Below are positions 43,406-52,905 of a stretch of 64,000 nt of DNA, piece after piece. The position numbers were made by a program, and so were the translations under genes. The notes beneath the pieces are model-generated. The model was not told where the DNA came from and searched no databases. It saw nothing but the letters and a program-made list of their open reading frames with translations. Each line of letters opens with the position of its first letter. Position 1 is the stretch's first letter. Location of the stretch: the NCBI GenBank assembly GCA_963920635.1, contig OY987308.1:8312225-8376224 (forward strand), read 5' to 3'. This stretch comes from Pseudeuparius sepicola. Lineage: Eukaryota > Arthropoda > Insecta > Coleoptera > Anthribidae.

Positions 43406-43912
43406 TTATGGTAGATAGACACGCACTTTTTCACGTATCATCGTTCTGCACAAAGGACATGAGGAGATTTGAAGTGCGCATTCTATGCAAAGCATTACGT
43501 GTCCGCAGGGAATCATCACAACCTGTATATCGTTGTTGTAGCAAATTTTACATAAATTATTTTTTGATACGGTTTGAGGTTGACGAACTACGGTATCTTC
43601 GACGACCGAGTTTGGTAGTATTGCGACCACTGGCAAGGGTTTAATATCCGCAAACGTCGTATTAAGTCCCGCATTACTTGCTTGGATGAAAGGGCAACTG
43701 GGGCTCCTACTTGCGTGGTCTTGCAATGGATCGTCGCCTTCTTCCCATCGGTAGCCTTCTATGAAGCAAAATGGACACTTGACTACGTCTTCATAATCTG
43801 TGTAATGGAATCCCGCTTCAGCCAATTGTATTGGGGAAATCGACCGATTTGACCACTTCGCGAAAGATTTCAATCTATCATTTCGGTTTCTATAGTCACA
43901 CACTTCTTCCAT
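43406..43912 (-). CDS. iap: BIR-RING inhibitor of apoptosis protein, copy 2
   Basis: Same architecture as 36241-36747, open throughout. Differences are Val to Ala (AEAGFHY) and Glu to Ala (TTFADIK), neither at a zinc ligand. Start chosen at 43912 for the same reasons. Confidence 0.93.
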   Translation of the reverse strand: MEEVCDYRNRNDRLKSFAKWSNRSISPIQLAEAGFHYTDYEDVVKCPFCFIEGYRWEEGDDPLQDHASRSPSCPFIQASNAGLNTTFADIKPLPVVAILPNSVVEDTVVRQPQTVSKNNLCKICYNNDIQVVMIPCGHVMLCIECALQISSCPLCRTMIREKVRVYLP

Positions 43913-43943
43913 TTTATACACAGTAGGGACATGCTCGCTGTGT

Positions 43944-44456
43944 TTAAATAGGTATGAAACAGAAGTGGGAGGCGTTTGTGGTGGGGGGAATCTTAATGGG
44001 AGGCGCCTGCCTCCCACTACTGAGCCAGGCAAATAATTTCTCGCAATTTATGAAACTGCACATCCACATTGACTCTTGGTTGTGGTGTGCACACATCGAA
44101 ATGCTTTTTTCAAATTTAGGTACGCCTGAGTGACGTTCCAGGTTAATTACTTCGGCAGCGATGGTTTCTCGTAGGAAGCGTTCTTTCTGTTGGCCCTTGA
44201 CGTAGACGCGCTCGACACTGAGATATTTTTTAGGAGACCTTCCATCTCGACGTAGTCCGCTAGTGTATGCGATCCCCAAATGATTTTTCTCCAAATACCG
44301 CACTTGTCTTTTGTCGCGTTCGTTGAGATCACTAAAGGTTTTCGGAGGTCTTATAAGAATATGTAAAGTTTCATCGTTAACTTTTATTGTCAGCTCTTTA
44401 GGACAGAAACGTCCGTCTATCATAAATCCCTGTGCGTCCACTACGGCGACCTTCAT
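43944..44456 (-). CDS. 170-aa conserved Polinton protein, copy 2
   Basis: Second copy of 36779-37291, open over the full length and apparently unchanged. See that entry for motifs and doubts. Confidence 0.7.
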   Translation of the reverse strand: MKVAVVDAQGFMIDGRFCPKELTIKVNDETLHILIRPPKTFSDLNERDKRQVRYLEKNHLGIAYTSGLRRDGRSPKKYLSVERVYVKGQQKERFLRETIAAEVINLERHSGVPKFEKSISMCAHHNQESMWMCSFINCEKLFAWLSSGRQAPPIKIPPTTNASHFCFIPI

Positions 44457-44619
44457 CTTAATGGAGATCTGTCTACCCCAACCACTTTATTTATCGATTT
44501 CGGAAAATGTATGGTAATGGGAGGGAAAGGAAACACCGATATTTTATTTTTGTTATTTTATTAGGTCAAGTACAAGTACATTAATACCTTACACCTAAAA
44601 AACTCTCCTTAAAATTAAA

Positions 44620-45980
44620 CTACATAAGTTCCCTAACTACTTCACTTAATGGTAAATATTCGATGGTACTATCATGTATACAATAAGCTCGGGTTGAGGC
44701 TGGAAATCCTACATTACTCTCGATGTCCAGCTTTACGTCAACCGTGGTGCTTTTCATGGACTCTATTCGTCGGGAACAGTCGATGACAAAGAGAGCTGCG
44801 TTATTTTTGTATTCGGTGTAGCTAAGCAAGGGGTGCCTCTCATTCATATAACTAGAGCAAAAGTCGACGTAATTATGGTAGACCTCCAGATAGTCATTGC
44901 CATTAAAATCCAATCTCAGCCGTTCAAAAGGAAAATATTCACCATTTAAAATCAATCTGACATCCTCTATATTTATATTATCGAATACGGAAGGGTCCTT
45001 TCTAGCATTTTCATTGCGACTCCTTTGAAATCCCACGATAACGTATCGAGGACTCGACACGGCCATTGAAGTTTTGACTGACCAAATTTCTCTGTTAGCA
45101 TTGACCGTAAGACTTGGCAGTTCATGAAGTTCCCATTTACGATACGGTATATAGGGCGATCACGTTTAATAGACTGAAGCAGATCCAATTTAATGAAATC
45201 GCTAGGTTGAATATGTTTCACTTTTAACTCGACATTGGAAACTGTTATTTCTGCCGTCAATTCGGCAGCAGATGCAGGATCATCTTCCAGAAATAAAGAG
45301 TTGTTATCGTTTCTAGCTCGTGTTAATCTTAAAGTTTGTTTTCCGCAAGTGGCCAACTGATAATCGTTAAATATTCCAAACAAATGTTTCAGAGGTATTC
45401 TCAAGCTGAATGTTCCATCCAAATTTACGGTGGTTGAACCAGACCAACTTGCAGTTACCAGGAATTTTTCATCGCTGGGGGCGTAGCATAGATATGTTCT
45501 GATAGCACTCACAATTCCAGGATTTCGAACTGTTTCCAATTCCTTTCCATTCAGTTCATATGAAATCGAATCGAAGAGAAACGCACCTCCATTATTAGCA
45601 AAACTACATTTCCCGGTTCCCGTTTTCTTCTCTATTTTACCTTTGATATAAATTGCAGCGTCATACATCAATAACCAAGTGTCTCCTTGGTTAATCGTTA
45701 TCTCCACAATGCCATTATTCAGAAAAGATTTCACAAACGGGTAATATGTTCGTTGCTCTAATCGCTTAATGGACTCATCGAAGGGTGGGTGCCGTGCACG
45801 TCGAATACTTGAGGCATTAACGACATGGTAGCCGAGTGCTTCTAGAAATCGACGGTTTTCCGGCGTTAGATTCAAGTTGCAATGGTGTTTCCACTTCAAT
45901 GACGTCGTCGTCAATGAGGGTCGGAGGTCACTAAACCGCCTTTTATACGGTTGGTAGTTGCCTCCAAAAACCAAACGCAT
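44620..45980 (-). pseudogene. Major capsid protein (double jelly-roll, hexon-like), frameshifted
   Basis: The N-terminal frame (44973-45980) carries the capsid hallmarks EITINQGDTWLLMYDAAIYI, FANNGGAFLFDSISYELNG and NPGIVSAIRTYLCY. The C-terminal frame (44620-45066) continues with SSPRYVIVGFQRSRNENARK, a VRLILNGEYFPFE strand and FVIDCSRRIESMKSTTVDV. The frames overlap near 45050-45090, where one indel breaks the ~460-residue protein. The family builds the icosahedral shell. The start at 45980 (MRLVFGGNYQ) follows the penton-like gene directly. This is the only copy with its N-terminus; unit 1 retains only the end. Motif recall identifies the family; the exact subgroup is not claimed. Confidence 0.93.
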
Positions 45981-46680
45981 TTCACAGACAGTCGTTTCAC
46001 TTCCAATCTAACGATAATTTCTTCACCTCTGAAATTGACAGGCTTGAAATTCTGATCGAGGATGTTTATGGTCAGATTGTTTATTTCACATTTCGTGACA
46101 GGCACGTAGAGTAAATTTTTAGGAGTTTCGTCTATGGCGTAACCAGGATCGACCCCAACGGCGAATTCGTAAATCGTGTGCGTAGGTCGGTTTACGTAAT
46201 AAGCACCGGCAGTGATGTTACGATATCTACTGGCAAATCCGAAAAATATGCTTTTCCTTTGTCTAAATATCGTTCGGAAAAAAAGAAAAGTCTGCCTATA
46301 GACCCGGGCGAAATAAAATCGATGGTATATTGATCGCTGTAGATCTCACACTGCAGAGTACTCTTATTCGCTTTTATCGATATGGTACCGCTATCGTTTT
46401 CGTCTTCCGACTTTTTCAAATTTTTTCTTATGTGCTCTTCTATGTTCTTTATTTCGTACGATTCGGTGGGAAATGTTATTACTCTGCTACCACCGAAACT
46501 GCCGGTTACGTAATAAAAATTGTTGTCACCGCTTTCCTCTTCGATATTTGCTATGCTGTTGTACGTGTGGAATCCCAGTAAAGCTAAGCCGTATTCGGCG
46601 TTTGGGTCCAAAACTATTGGGCTATCGAAATCGATGGAGCGTGGATGTACGTCCGCGCAGAGTAAATAACAATGACATGA
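45911..46680 (-). pseudogene. Penton-like minor capsid protein, frameshifted
   Basis: The N-terminal frame (46192-46680) reads DPNAEYGLALLGFHTYNSIA, VITFPTESYEIKNIEEHI and LQCEIYSDQYTIDFISPGSI. The C-terminal frame (45911-46210) reads AGAYYVNRPTHTIYEF, PVTKCEINNLTINILDQN and FRGEEIIVRLEV. In intact relatives these are one protein of about 200-250 residues forming the penton vertex. A frame change and probable small deletion near 46205-46215 separate the parts. A further shift just after the first ATG (46668) spoils the N-terminus. It lies between protease and major capsid genes. Confidence 0.85.
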
Positions 46681-46690
46681 CTGGCGACTT

Positions 46691-47063
46691 CTAAGGTGAC
46701 CTCCACCTTTTATATAGAAATTCGAGACACAAATGACCGCAATTTATTTCGTTAAAATTTTGATAGGCATCGTTATTTGTACGTGACCTTGACACACCCT
46801 TTCGAAAATATCGAATCAGTTCTTTGGGCGGTTTTAAAGCGCCAAAGCTATCGAAATATTCTACGAAGGAACCTCTTTTTTTGTAAGCTACCCAATGCGT
46901 TCCTTTGTTTCGCTGCACGTCTAAATTTAAAATGGCCACTTCATTAATTCTTGGCGTCGACGGAAGAGTATCTCTCATAAACACGCCTCTGAAATGTGGT
47001 ATTTTTAAAATTTCTACGTAGTTCGATGTCTTCGTCGGACAGCGGTCTATTGGGTAGCTCCAT
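46691..47063 (-). pseudogene. Adenain-like cysteine protease, frameshifted near N-terminus
   Basis: The open part (46691-46984) has NKGTHWVAYKKRG with the catalytic His and YFDSFG with the Asp. INCGHLCLEFL carries the nucleophile Cys, as in the adenovirus protease family. Upstream residues KIPHFRGVFMRD match family members, but the start MELPNRPLSDEDIEL (47063) is in another frame, so an indel near 47005 disrupts it. The family cleaves capsid precursors during virion maturation. Its length of ~120 residues is short compared with relatives. Confidence 0.9.
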
Positions 47064-47094
47064 TGGGAGTTTTTTTGTTTCTTCAGAAACAGTC

Positions 47095-47792
47095 CTACCC
47101 CATTCTTATTTTTTCATAACTATAGACCAGAGCCTTCTTTTCCAATGGCTTCCATCGCCCGATTATGTCGTTTTTGGTCTTCCAACCTTTTCTTGGCATC
47201 TTTTGCGTCGCACCAGCACCAGCGCCGCCTGCCACCGAACCGAGAGCGCCCAAGGCCCCTAGCAAAGGAAGTAAAGGAAGAAATCCACCGGTGTGCTGAA
47301 ACGGAATAGTTCGCGGAATTTTCACGTTTTTCTTTCCACCCGATTTCTTTACGGCTATTCGTGCTGCTTTTAAAGCAACCAGCGATGCCTTCTTCAAGTG
47401 CTTCATGTCGTTCATCTGATTGTCACTTAAAGTTTTTTTCAGAGATCTTTCAACTTTTTTGACAATGTCTCTTTTAAACGAAACTGGGCGCTTCTTTATA
47501 CCCATGCCGACCTTGCGTTTGACCTTCATAGTATTTGTAACGATCCACGCGGCAGCTTTTTCACCAAATTTAGCGTCCCTTGATGTCTCTCTTCCAAAGA
47601 CTTATTTTTGGAGTATGCGATGTCGTGATCTTTACAAGCTGCGTCCAGCTTTTTGATACCAGGATCTCCTCGAGCAAGGCGTTTCTCCAACTTTGTACCT
47701 GGACCACAGTACTGATAGCCGGGAAGGTGTAATTCGACTGGCAACCTGTTGATGACACTATTAACCAATCCTCTTCCAGTAACAGACGGCAT
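47095..47792 (-). pseudogene. PLA2 virion protein with basic and Gly/Ala-rich tail, frameshifted
   Basis: The N-terminal part has LPGYQYCGPGTKLEKRL (Ca-binding YCGPGT loop) and DAACKDHDIAYS (the His-Asp catalytic pair). This is the parvovirus VP1-type phospholipase A2 also seen in adintoviruses. Near 47580 the frame shifts; the next frame gives GEKAAAWIVTNTMKVKRKVG. It runs on through a basic stretch to a hydrophobic GGFLPLLPLLGALGALGSVA segment and a C-terminal WKPLEKKALVYSYEK. The two parts are therefore one original protein. The PLA2 probably opens endosomal membranes during entry, and the Gly/Leu segment resembles small virion core proteins. I prefer the start at 47792 (MPSVTGRGL) over the ATG at 47813. 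Confidence 0.9.
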
Positions 47793-47929
47793 TATACTGA
47801 ACTGAATAAACAACCACGACTTTTATTTATACCTTTTCCCAAGTGCCAAGTTTTGGCATATAAAGATTTTTTGATACATAAATAAAACAAAGGCAATGGT
47901 TTTAAACGTTTATTAAAATAATAATAGGG
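47793..47929. other. Upstream region of PLA2 gene
   Basis: A short AT-rich interval between the PLA2 start and the right TIR. It probably holds the promoter and the 3' end signal of the TIR gene; no clear TATA box was picked out. Confidence 0.4.
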
Positions 47930-48239
47930 TTCAAGGTTCTACAATAAATTTGATATTTGTACTCCAACCAACTGACCCCAAACTTTGCAGAAACTACCTC
48001 CTTCCATTGCCGATATCCTTGTTCATGGCCTCGATCCGTTGGGGCGTAAACTGAGCGGTGTAGCGTTGCGGTAGCACCGTTTTAAATTCGTCGCACTCTA
48101 CGAAGATTTTTTCTCCGTACTGCGTGTTCACCTTGTCCACCATCTTTATTTGAAATTTTTCTCCCACTTCCAAATTCTGAAAACTCTCGAATCTCTTCAA
48201 GACCAAATTCTTGTTCAAACTTTCCACGAACGACTGCAT
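47930..48239 (-). pseudogene. TIR-encoded protein, right copy, frameshifted
   Basis: Same gene as 25324-25632. It is open for 81 codons (MQSFVESLNKNLVLKRFESF to DIGNGRR). The conserved end (FLQSLGSVGWSTNIKFIVE) follows in another frame, so an indel near 47998 broke it. The copies have diverged more than the duplicated internal blocks. Confidence 0.75.
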
Positions 48240-48532
48240 TATGTGGCTTAGAAATTGTTTTTACTGCAAGTGGCTTAAGAATGGCGCAGGAACTGCGCTC
48301 TATCAAACATATAGGCGTCACCCCTCCACCGGCGGTGGGGACAGGAGTGGGGGCCGTACGGGGTTGGGGGTGGGGGCCGGCTTCCAAGAATCACACGTGT
48401 CCCAAAGGTCAAGTGAGGTCAAGCTGTGACGTCACGTGTCCTCGGCTGTGACGTAGCCAAAATGCACGCATTTCTGGCCTTATAGAGATTAACATGGGGG
48501 TCGTGAGTTGGAACTCTCTTAGTATATCTACT
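47930..48532 (-). repeat. Right terminal inverted repeat of Polinton
   Basis: About 603 bp, complementary to 25026-25634. It ends AGTATATCTACT at the insertion point. It has its own CTGTGACGTCACGTG cluster near 48425-48439. Confidence 0.95.
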
Positions 48533-48538
48533 CCCATT
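48533..48538. repeat. Right target duplication of Polinton
   Basis: CCCATT, matching 25020-25025. Confidence 0.95.
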
Positions 48539-48878
48539 CTAGCTGTAATTGGCTTCTTTTGTGCTCCACAAACTAGACCATCTTTTTCCAATAGTAAAAT
48601 TCTTGAATTCTAGCGAGAGTTTTAAAAAAACCTAAGTGAGCAGAAGTGGGAGGATCATGACAAGACTGAAGAATTTTAAGCCTCTGTGGTTTTGGTACTA
48701 AAGTTTTCCATTCGATAGTGTTGGCTTGAAAAGGGATATTTGAAGGAATAAACTTATACACTTTGTCTTGTTCAACTTTCCATTGTGGATAGCTTTGTGG
48801 GGATCTACTAATTTTCTCTGTATCAATTTCAATGAAAGAGATTTCGGGTAGAGAAGAATGAATATCAGACCTCATCAT
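48539..48878 (-). pseudogene. Gypsy integrase N-terminal region
   Basis: Fragments include LVPKPQRLKILQSCHDPPTS, AHLGFFKTLARIQEFYYW and GAQKKPITARMG, the zinc-binding leader and linker that precede the DDE core. The zinc ligands are only partly kept, with the Cys pair degraded to VCGA. A frame change with a small loss lies near 48580. The frame continues at 25019 beyond the Polinton. Confidence 0.88.
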
Positions 48879-49415
48879 CAGAGTTAGTCGAAAACATACG
48901 GCTTAAAGCATCAGGGACAACATGATGAACCAAATCGAAGCTATGATGTCTGAGTCTTACAGACCATCTAGCAATTTTACCATTTTAAGATTGGTAAGCC
49001 AGAGAAGAGAGTAGTGGTCGGTAATGACAATGAATTTTACTCCTTCGATATAGGGGCGAAACTTCTCAATAGAAAATAGCACAGCGAGGCACTCGGGTTC
49101 AGTAACAGAATGGTTGCGTTCAGCTCGGGAAAGAGAACGACTAGCATAAGCGAAACTCTTTCTTCACCTCCGATAATTTGTGACAGAACTCCTCCAAGAC
49201 CAGAGTCTGATGCATCACAATGAATAGTGAAAGGTTGATAGAAATCTGGCTGAGATAGAATAGGTGACGAGATTAATGCCTTTTTTTATTGAGTCAAATG
49301 ACTGTTCAGCCTCTGCTGACCAAGAAATTGAAGCTTTCTTCTCCTTGCCTTTCAGGAGATCATTTAAAGGAGATACTAATGATGACATTTTTTTAATAAA
49401 GCGTCGATACAATGA
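48879..49415 (-). pseudogene. Gypsy RNase H and RT connection
   Basis: The - strand reads YRRFIKKMSSLVSPLNDLLK (49215-49412). Further left, in other frames, are segments like [33 protein letters not shown] and DALSR motifs (48890-49170). These are typical of RNase H in gypsy elements. Several frameshifts are present. Confidence 0.8.
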
Positions 49416-50150
49416 TCACAAGCCTATAAATCGTTTTATTTCGTTGGTATAAGTTGGATGGGGATAGTTTTTCATTACAGAGATTTTTTCTGGGTCTGTA
49501 CGTAATGAATTATCACCTATAATAAAACCAAGAAATCTGAGGGATGTTTTAAAGAATTCACATTTTTTAAGATTCACAGTAATATTTGCTTCTTGTAATT
49601 TTTGTTTGACCTCTTTGAGAAGGCAGACATGTTCTTCAAAAGTGGGAGAACAAATAATTATGTCGTCTAAGTAACAAAAAGTATAAGGTTCATAACGAGG
49701 ACCAAATATTGCATCTACTAAACGCTGTTGTGTTTGGGCAGCGTTACAAAGACCAAATGGCATGGTTACAAATTAAAATAGGCCACGGCCCAGGACACTA
49801 AAGGCGGTTTTCTCACGAGAGTGAAGCTCAAGAGGAATTTTCTAAAATGATTTTCGTACATCTATTGAGGAAATTAATTTTGCATTGCGAAGTGAATTGA
49901 GTATTCGATCGATATGAGGCAAGGAATAAGAATCATGTTTCGTTACCTCATTTAGGGGTCGACCATCAAAACAAAATCGGTATTCTCCTGTCTTCTTCTT
50001 AACGAGAAGCACCGGGGATGACCAAGGACTTGAAGAAGGTTCGACGACTCCTAATTGAAGCATTTCGTCCAATTCGTCATTTAAAATTTTTTACATATAG
50101 GGAGACATGAGAAAAGGGCGTTTTTTAAATGGTTTGGCGTCACCTGTATC
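49416..50150 (-). pseudogene. Gypsy reverse transcriptase
   Basis: The N-terminal half (49842-50072) has SPWSSPVLLVKKKTGEYRFC, GRPLNEVTKHDSYSLPHIDR and the ISSIDV Asp. The second half (49416-49763) has MPFGLCNAAQTQQRLVD, the active-site YLDD in FCYLDDIIICS, and KCEFFKTSLRFLG. Frame changes lie at 49764-49841, where the residues between are garbled, and another break is near 50090. It is clearly Ty3/gypsy RT and not functional. Confidence 0.93.
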
Positions 50151-50790
50151 AATAGTCAGTGTAATTTTGTCAGTGCGACCCAAACGTTCTTCACTACTAA
50201 CTTCAAGAAATGAAGATATAAGGGATTCGGCTAAAAGACGTTGTTCAGAAGATAAGTCGTCCATAGAGAAAATGAAGTGATTACGGAGAGTATTATCAAA
50301 AGACGATTTACTGGAAATTGCGTGGCAATGGGGCGTAGTCTGGATTCGCCATGTCTTTGCTTTGAAATCGACAAGAGGAGAGGTTTCATCAACAAAATCA
50401 CTACCAATGATAAATCAGTTTAATTGAGGGGACAACGAGAGATGGTATAACAAAACGATCGGTTCCTACATCAATGCACGATCATCAATGGGTAAATCAA
50501 CTATACCATTTACTTTTCTTAGAGCACCATCGGCAAGACAAATAGACGCAAAAGGTGAGATAACTAAATCAATCTTCAGTTTCTTAAGAAGTTCTAAGCC
50601 ATCGTTACCAATTACTGTATTTGTCCTAAGAAATCATTGTTAAATATCTTAACCTTAAGATAATGTCTATTATCTGCGCCTTTTTTAATTAATGGCAACT
50701 CCATGGATGATAACAGGGGTGGATGTAACCGTATCGAGCCATTTTAACCAATCAGCGACATTAAATTTAGGGATGGCATGCCTGCCGCCG
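50151..50790 (-). pseudogene. Gypsy protease/linker region
   Basis: Interrupted frames between the zinc knuckles and RT occupy the position of the aspartic protease. I could read connecting sequence (for example residues ahead of RT around 50100-50300) but no certain D-S/T-G motif, so the call rests mostly on position. Confidence 0.5.
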
Positions 50791-50799
50791 GGACATACT

Positions 50800-50960
50800 T
50801 CCCTTGTTAGTTTTTTTGGCAGTTAGGGCAGGTACTAATAGTGAAGTTAGGCTTACCACAGCGATAACAAAATCGTTTTCTAGAAAGTCTGCAATTGTTA
50901 TAGACATGGTTAGACCGACCGCGGTTCCAACAAGTAACAGAAGAGGCAGTAGAATGAAAT
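50800..50960 (-). pseudogene. Gag zinc knuckles
   Basis: The - strand reads CWNRGRSNHVYNNC and then CYRCGKPNFTISTCPNC. These are CCHC-like knuckles at the end of gag, where the retroelement binds its RNA. Confidence 0.75.
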
Positions 50961-51143
50961 TTTTGAATGGGTTGCTGTTTGAGACCAGAGTCCTTTATAT
51001 TCTCCTCAGTATTTTGCTTTCTACTGTTTTCCTGAAAACATTCCTTGAGGTACTCGGGGGTTTGTTTACTGGTAAGGTAACACCTGAAGAAGAAGCGTAA
51101 ACCTGAGGCAAATTTTGTTTCTTAGTTCTAAGGCTAGTTTCTT

Positions 51144-52105
51144 CTAATTTTTTATGCTGAACCGAATCAATTTTATTAAAGCTAACTGCGAAACGTATTC
51201 GGGCAATAAGTTATGTCTAATATGTTTGATTTTTGTTGGTTCGGCAGGTGGTCTACTCAAACGTTTAAATAAAGCATTTGCCTGGGCGATAAAAATGACT
51301 ATAGGCTCATTTTTCTTTTGTTTTCTGTTTTTAATTTGTTCCCAAATCATCATCAATATCTGGCGGTAGAAAATCAACTTTAAGTTTGTCGACAAGAGAA
51401 TCCCAACTATTAACCTTTTCTTTGATACTACTAAACCAAACAAACGCATCTCCCACAAAAAGTTCTACGGCAGAACGAAAAAGGTCTTGTTTATTAACGT
51501 TACGTGCATTAGCAAGTTCAGTAAGACGTTCTAGAAAAGTAAAAACAGATTTTGCGTCACCGTTAAACTTGATATTCCATTCAGATAAATTTAAAGGTTT
51601 ACCTACGTTAATAACCTGTGGTGGAATGTCAACATTAGGTATAGGATGACCTAAAGAACCACCAAGAATGAAAGGACTTACAGGGCGAAAAGGTATTACA
51701 CATCCGTGTAATTCTGGTTCCAGTTGTAAACAGGTAGCGTATGATTCATTTTTAAAAACTAATGCTTCATGCATTGCTTTTTCATCATCAACCTTAGGCA
51801 TAGGTATACGTAACACTCGAGCTTACTGCTCGAGTCTTACTGATGGGATAAACGAGATTTAAGTCTTTTAAAAAGAGAGTCGCTGAACGTATCTTCAAAT
51901 TCATTAACGAGAGACTTAATTAATAGCAAGCTATTTGTAATAGCAGTACATTCTTGTTCATGTGTAACGTCTTATTTGACATGTCGATAAGATATCCAGG
52001 TTTTGTACGTTCTTTTTCTAATAACCTACTTAAAATTTTTCGTTTTTCGTTTATATCACGTTGTGTGACTATGTTACGAATTTTAAGCTCATAGTTCATG
52101 GTCAT
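51144..52105 (-). pseudogene. Gypsy gag protein, frameshifted
   Basis: Pieces in order: MNYELKIRNIVTQRDINEKR (51920-52105); MHEALVF and LNLSEWNIKFNGDAKSVFTF with FVGDAFVWFSSIKEKVNSW (51331-51816); NEPIVIFIAQANALFKRLSR (51144-51458). The central W-x-F-G-D-x-x-x-F and F-V-G-D-A-x-W-F pattern is the retrotransposon gag (capsid) fold. Frames change near 51345 and 51820-51920. Confidence 0.85.
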
Positions 52106-52268
52106 AGTTCATCGATAAGTAAATGACCTACTTGAAATGTGACGGTTTCTATTGTTAGGTTTGGGTCTACCGTTTGCACTAGAAAAGTATAGAAAATATT
52201 AATATAATTAATGAGAGATGACCTCAGTCTACTCTACCTAGGTAATATTAAAGAAAGCAAAAGCCCTA

Positions 52269-52282
52269 CGTTACGTGCGCCA
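52269..52282 (-). other. Candidate primer binding site
   Basis: On the - strand, TGGCGCACGTAACG lies about 14 bp inside the 5' LTR. It starts TGG like sites that pair with a tRNA 3' CCA. I could not match it to a specific tRNA. Confidence 0.35.
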
Positions 52283-52297
52283 CTTAACTTAAGTGCA

Positions 52298-52900
52298 GCG
52301 TATTTAAAACACACTATCCTTAAGGCGGACGGCAGCTGTTCGCCTGGAGAGCAATATGAGCGTGGATAAGGAAGATTCTCGTAATTGGGTTAGGCTGAAG
52401 TAGATGTTATCCTGTTATTTTAAAAGTAGTAGGGTGCCACTTAGTTTGTTAGCTTCAAACTAAGAAAAAGCATAAAGTAAATATAGTTTACTCAGGTGCA
52501 GATATAAATAAACAGCCACTCTAGAGCGATAGACTTTTGCACAAATACTCGCTTTATTGCTGACAGGTTATGTCGTTATACATGAGAACAGAATCCCTGT
52601 ATATGATATAACATTAGATATATATCTTACTTGTAGTCATACTAACTATTATTATTATAAAATAGGGGATGTGCTGACTGAAGCTGCAAATGTGCTGTTG
52701 GCTCCTGCCTGGACTTCATTTGTTGCTTCCCAAATCATGCCTATCTTTTGATTTGGTTAATGTTACACCGTACTGATGATTGCCAAATAGCATGAAACAC
52801 GTGTATGCGGTTACTAGTTTTTTCTTTTTGTTAACTTTGAGTGTTTGCCCATTATCACCTTTTCTTATAATTATTATTATTATTAACTGTAGTACTATGG
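52298..52900 (-). repeat. 5' LTR of gypsy element, interrupted
   Basis: Matches 18936-19307 at both ends. The match to CATACTAACT ends near 52647 and resumes at TTAACTGTAGTACTATGG (52883-52900). The interval is a separate insertion. Confidence 0.9.
52648..52883. mobile_element. Short retroposon inserted in the 5' LTR
   Basis: About 236 bp interrupting the LTR, bordered on both sides by TATTATTATTA-type repeats. The part 52736-52877 (ATGCCTATCTTTTGATTTGG to ATTATCACCTTTTCTT) is over 90 percent alike to 60064-60197. An (ATT)n end suggests a SINE or 5'-truncated LINE. The internal phrase CTCCTGCCTGG is not shared with the second copy. Confidence 0.7.
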
Positions 52901-52905
52901 TAAAA
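52901..52905. repeat. Right candidate target duplication of gypsy element
   Basis: TAAAA following the 5' LTR, matching 18930-18934. Confidence 0.55.

Larger units (their letters stand above)
37765..44931. repeat. Polinton internal duplication, unit 2 (with 3.6-kb deletion)
   Basis: 37765-42559 matches 26937-31785 and 42560-44931 matches 35405-37766. The segment equivalent to 31786-35404 (polymerase C-terminus, 172-aa gene, integrase, 288-aa gene) is missing. Junctions show only 2-bp overlaps (GG at 37765, GC at 42558). The copies differ by a few substitutions, a ~47-54 bp absence near 38974 and 10 bp in the ATPase. Unit 2 then continues into the full capsid gene. Confidence 0.93.
25026..48532. 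mobile_element. Polinton/Maverick (adintovirus-like) element
   Basis: A 23,507-bp element with ~605-bp terminal inverted repeats, AGT/ACT termini and a 6-bp duplication. It encodes the diagnostic set: protein-primed family B polymerase, DDE integrase with chromodomain, packaging ATPase, adenain-like protease, jelly-roll major capsid protein, penton-like protein and a PLA2 protein. It also carries a BIR-RING IAP. The polymerase is on the + strand and most other genes are on the -. The normal size for such elements is 15-20 kb; the excess comes from an internal duplication (37765-44931). Several core genes are broken, so this copy is an inactive endogenous element. Confidence 0.97.
18935..52900 (-). 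mobile_element. Degenerate Ty3/gypsy LTR retrotransposon, multiply invaded
   Basis: Direct LTRs at both ends enclose, on the - strand from right to left, gag, zinc knuckles, a protease region, RT, RNase H and integrase. The order places integrase after RT, as in Ty3/gypsy and not Ty1/copia. The 23.5-kb Polinton splits the integrase gene. Every coding block has frameshifts or stops, so the element is dead. Removing the Polinton and one target duplication still leaves about 10 kb. Much of that is extra material between integrase and the 3' LTR, including a tRNA-like sequence, a Crypton remnant and a fold-back repeat. Confidence 0.9.
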
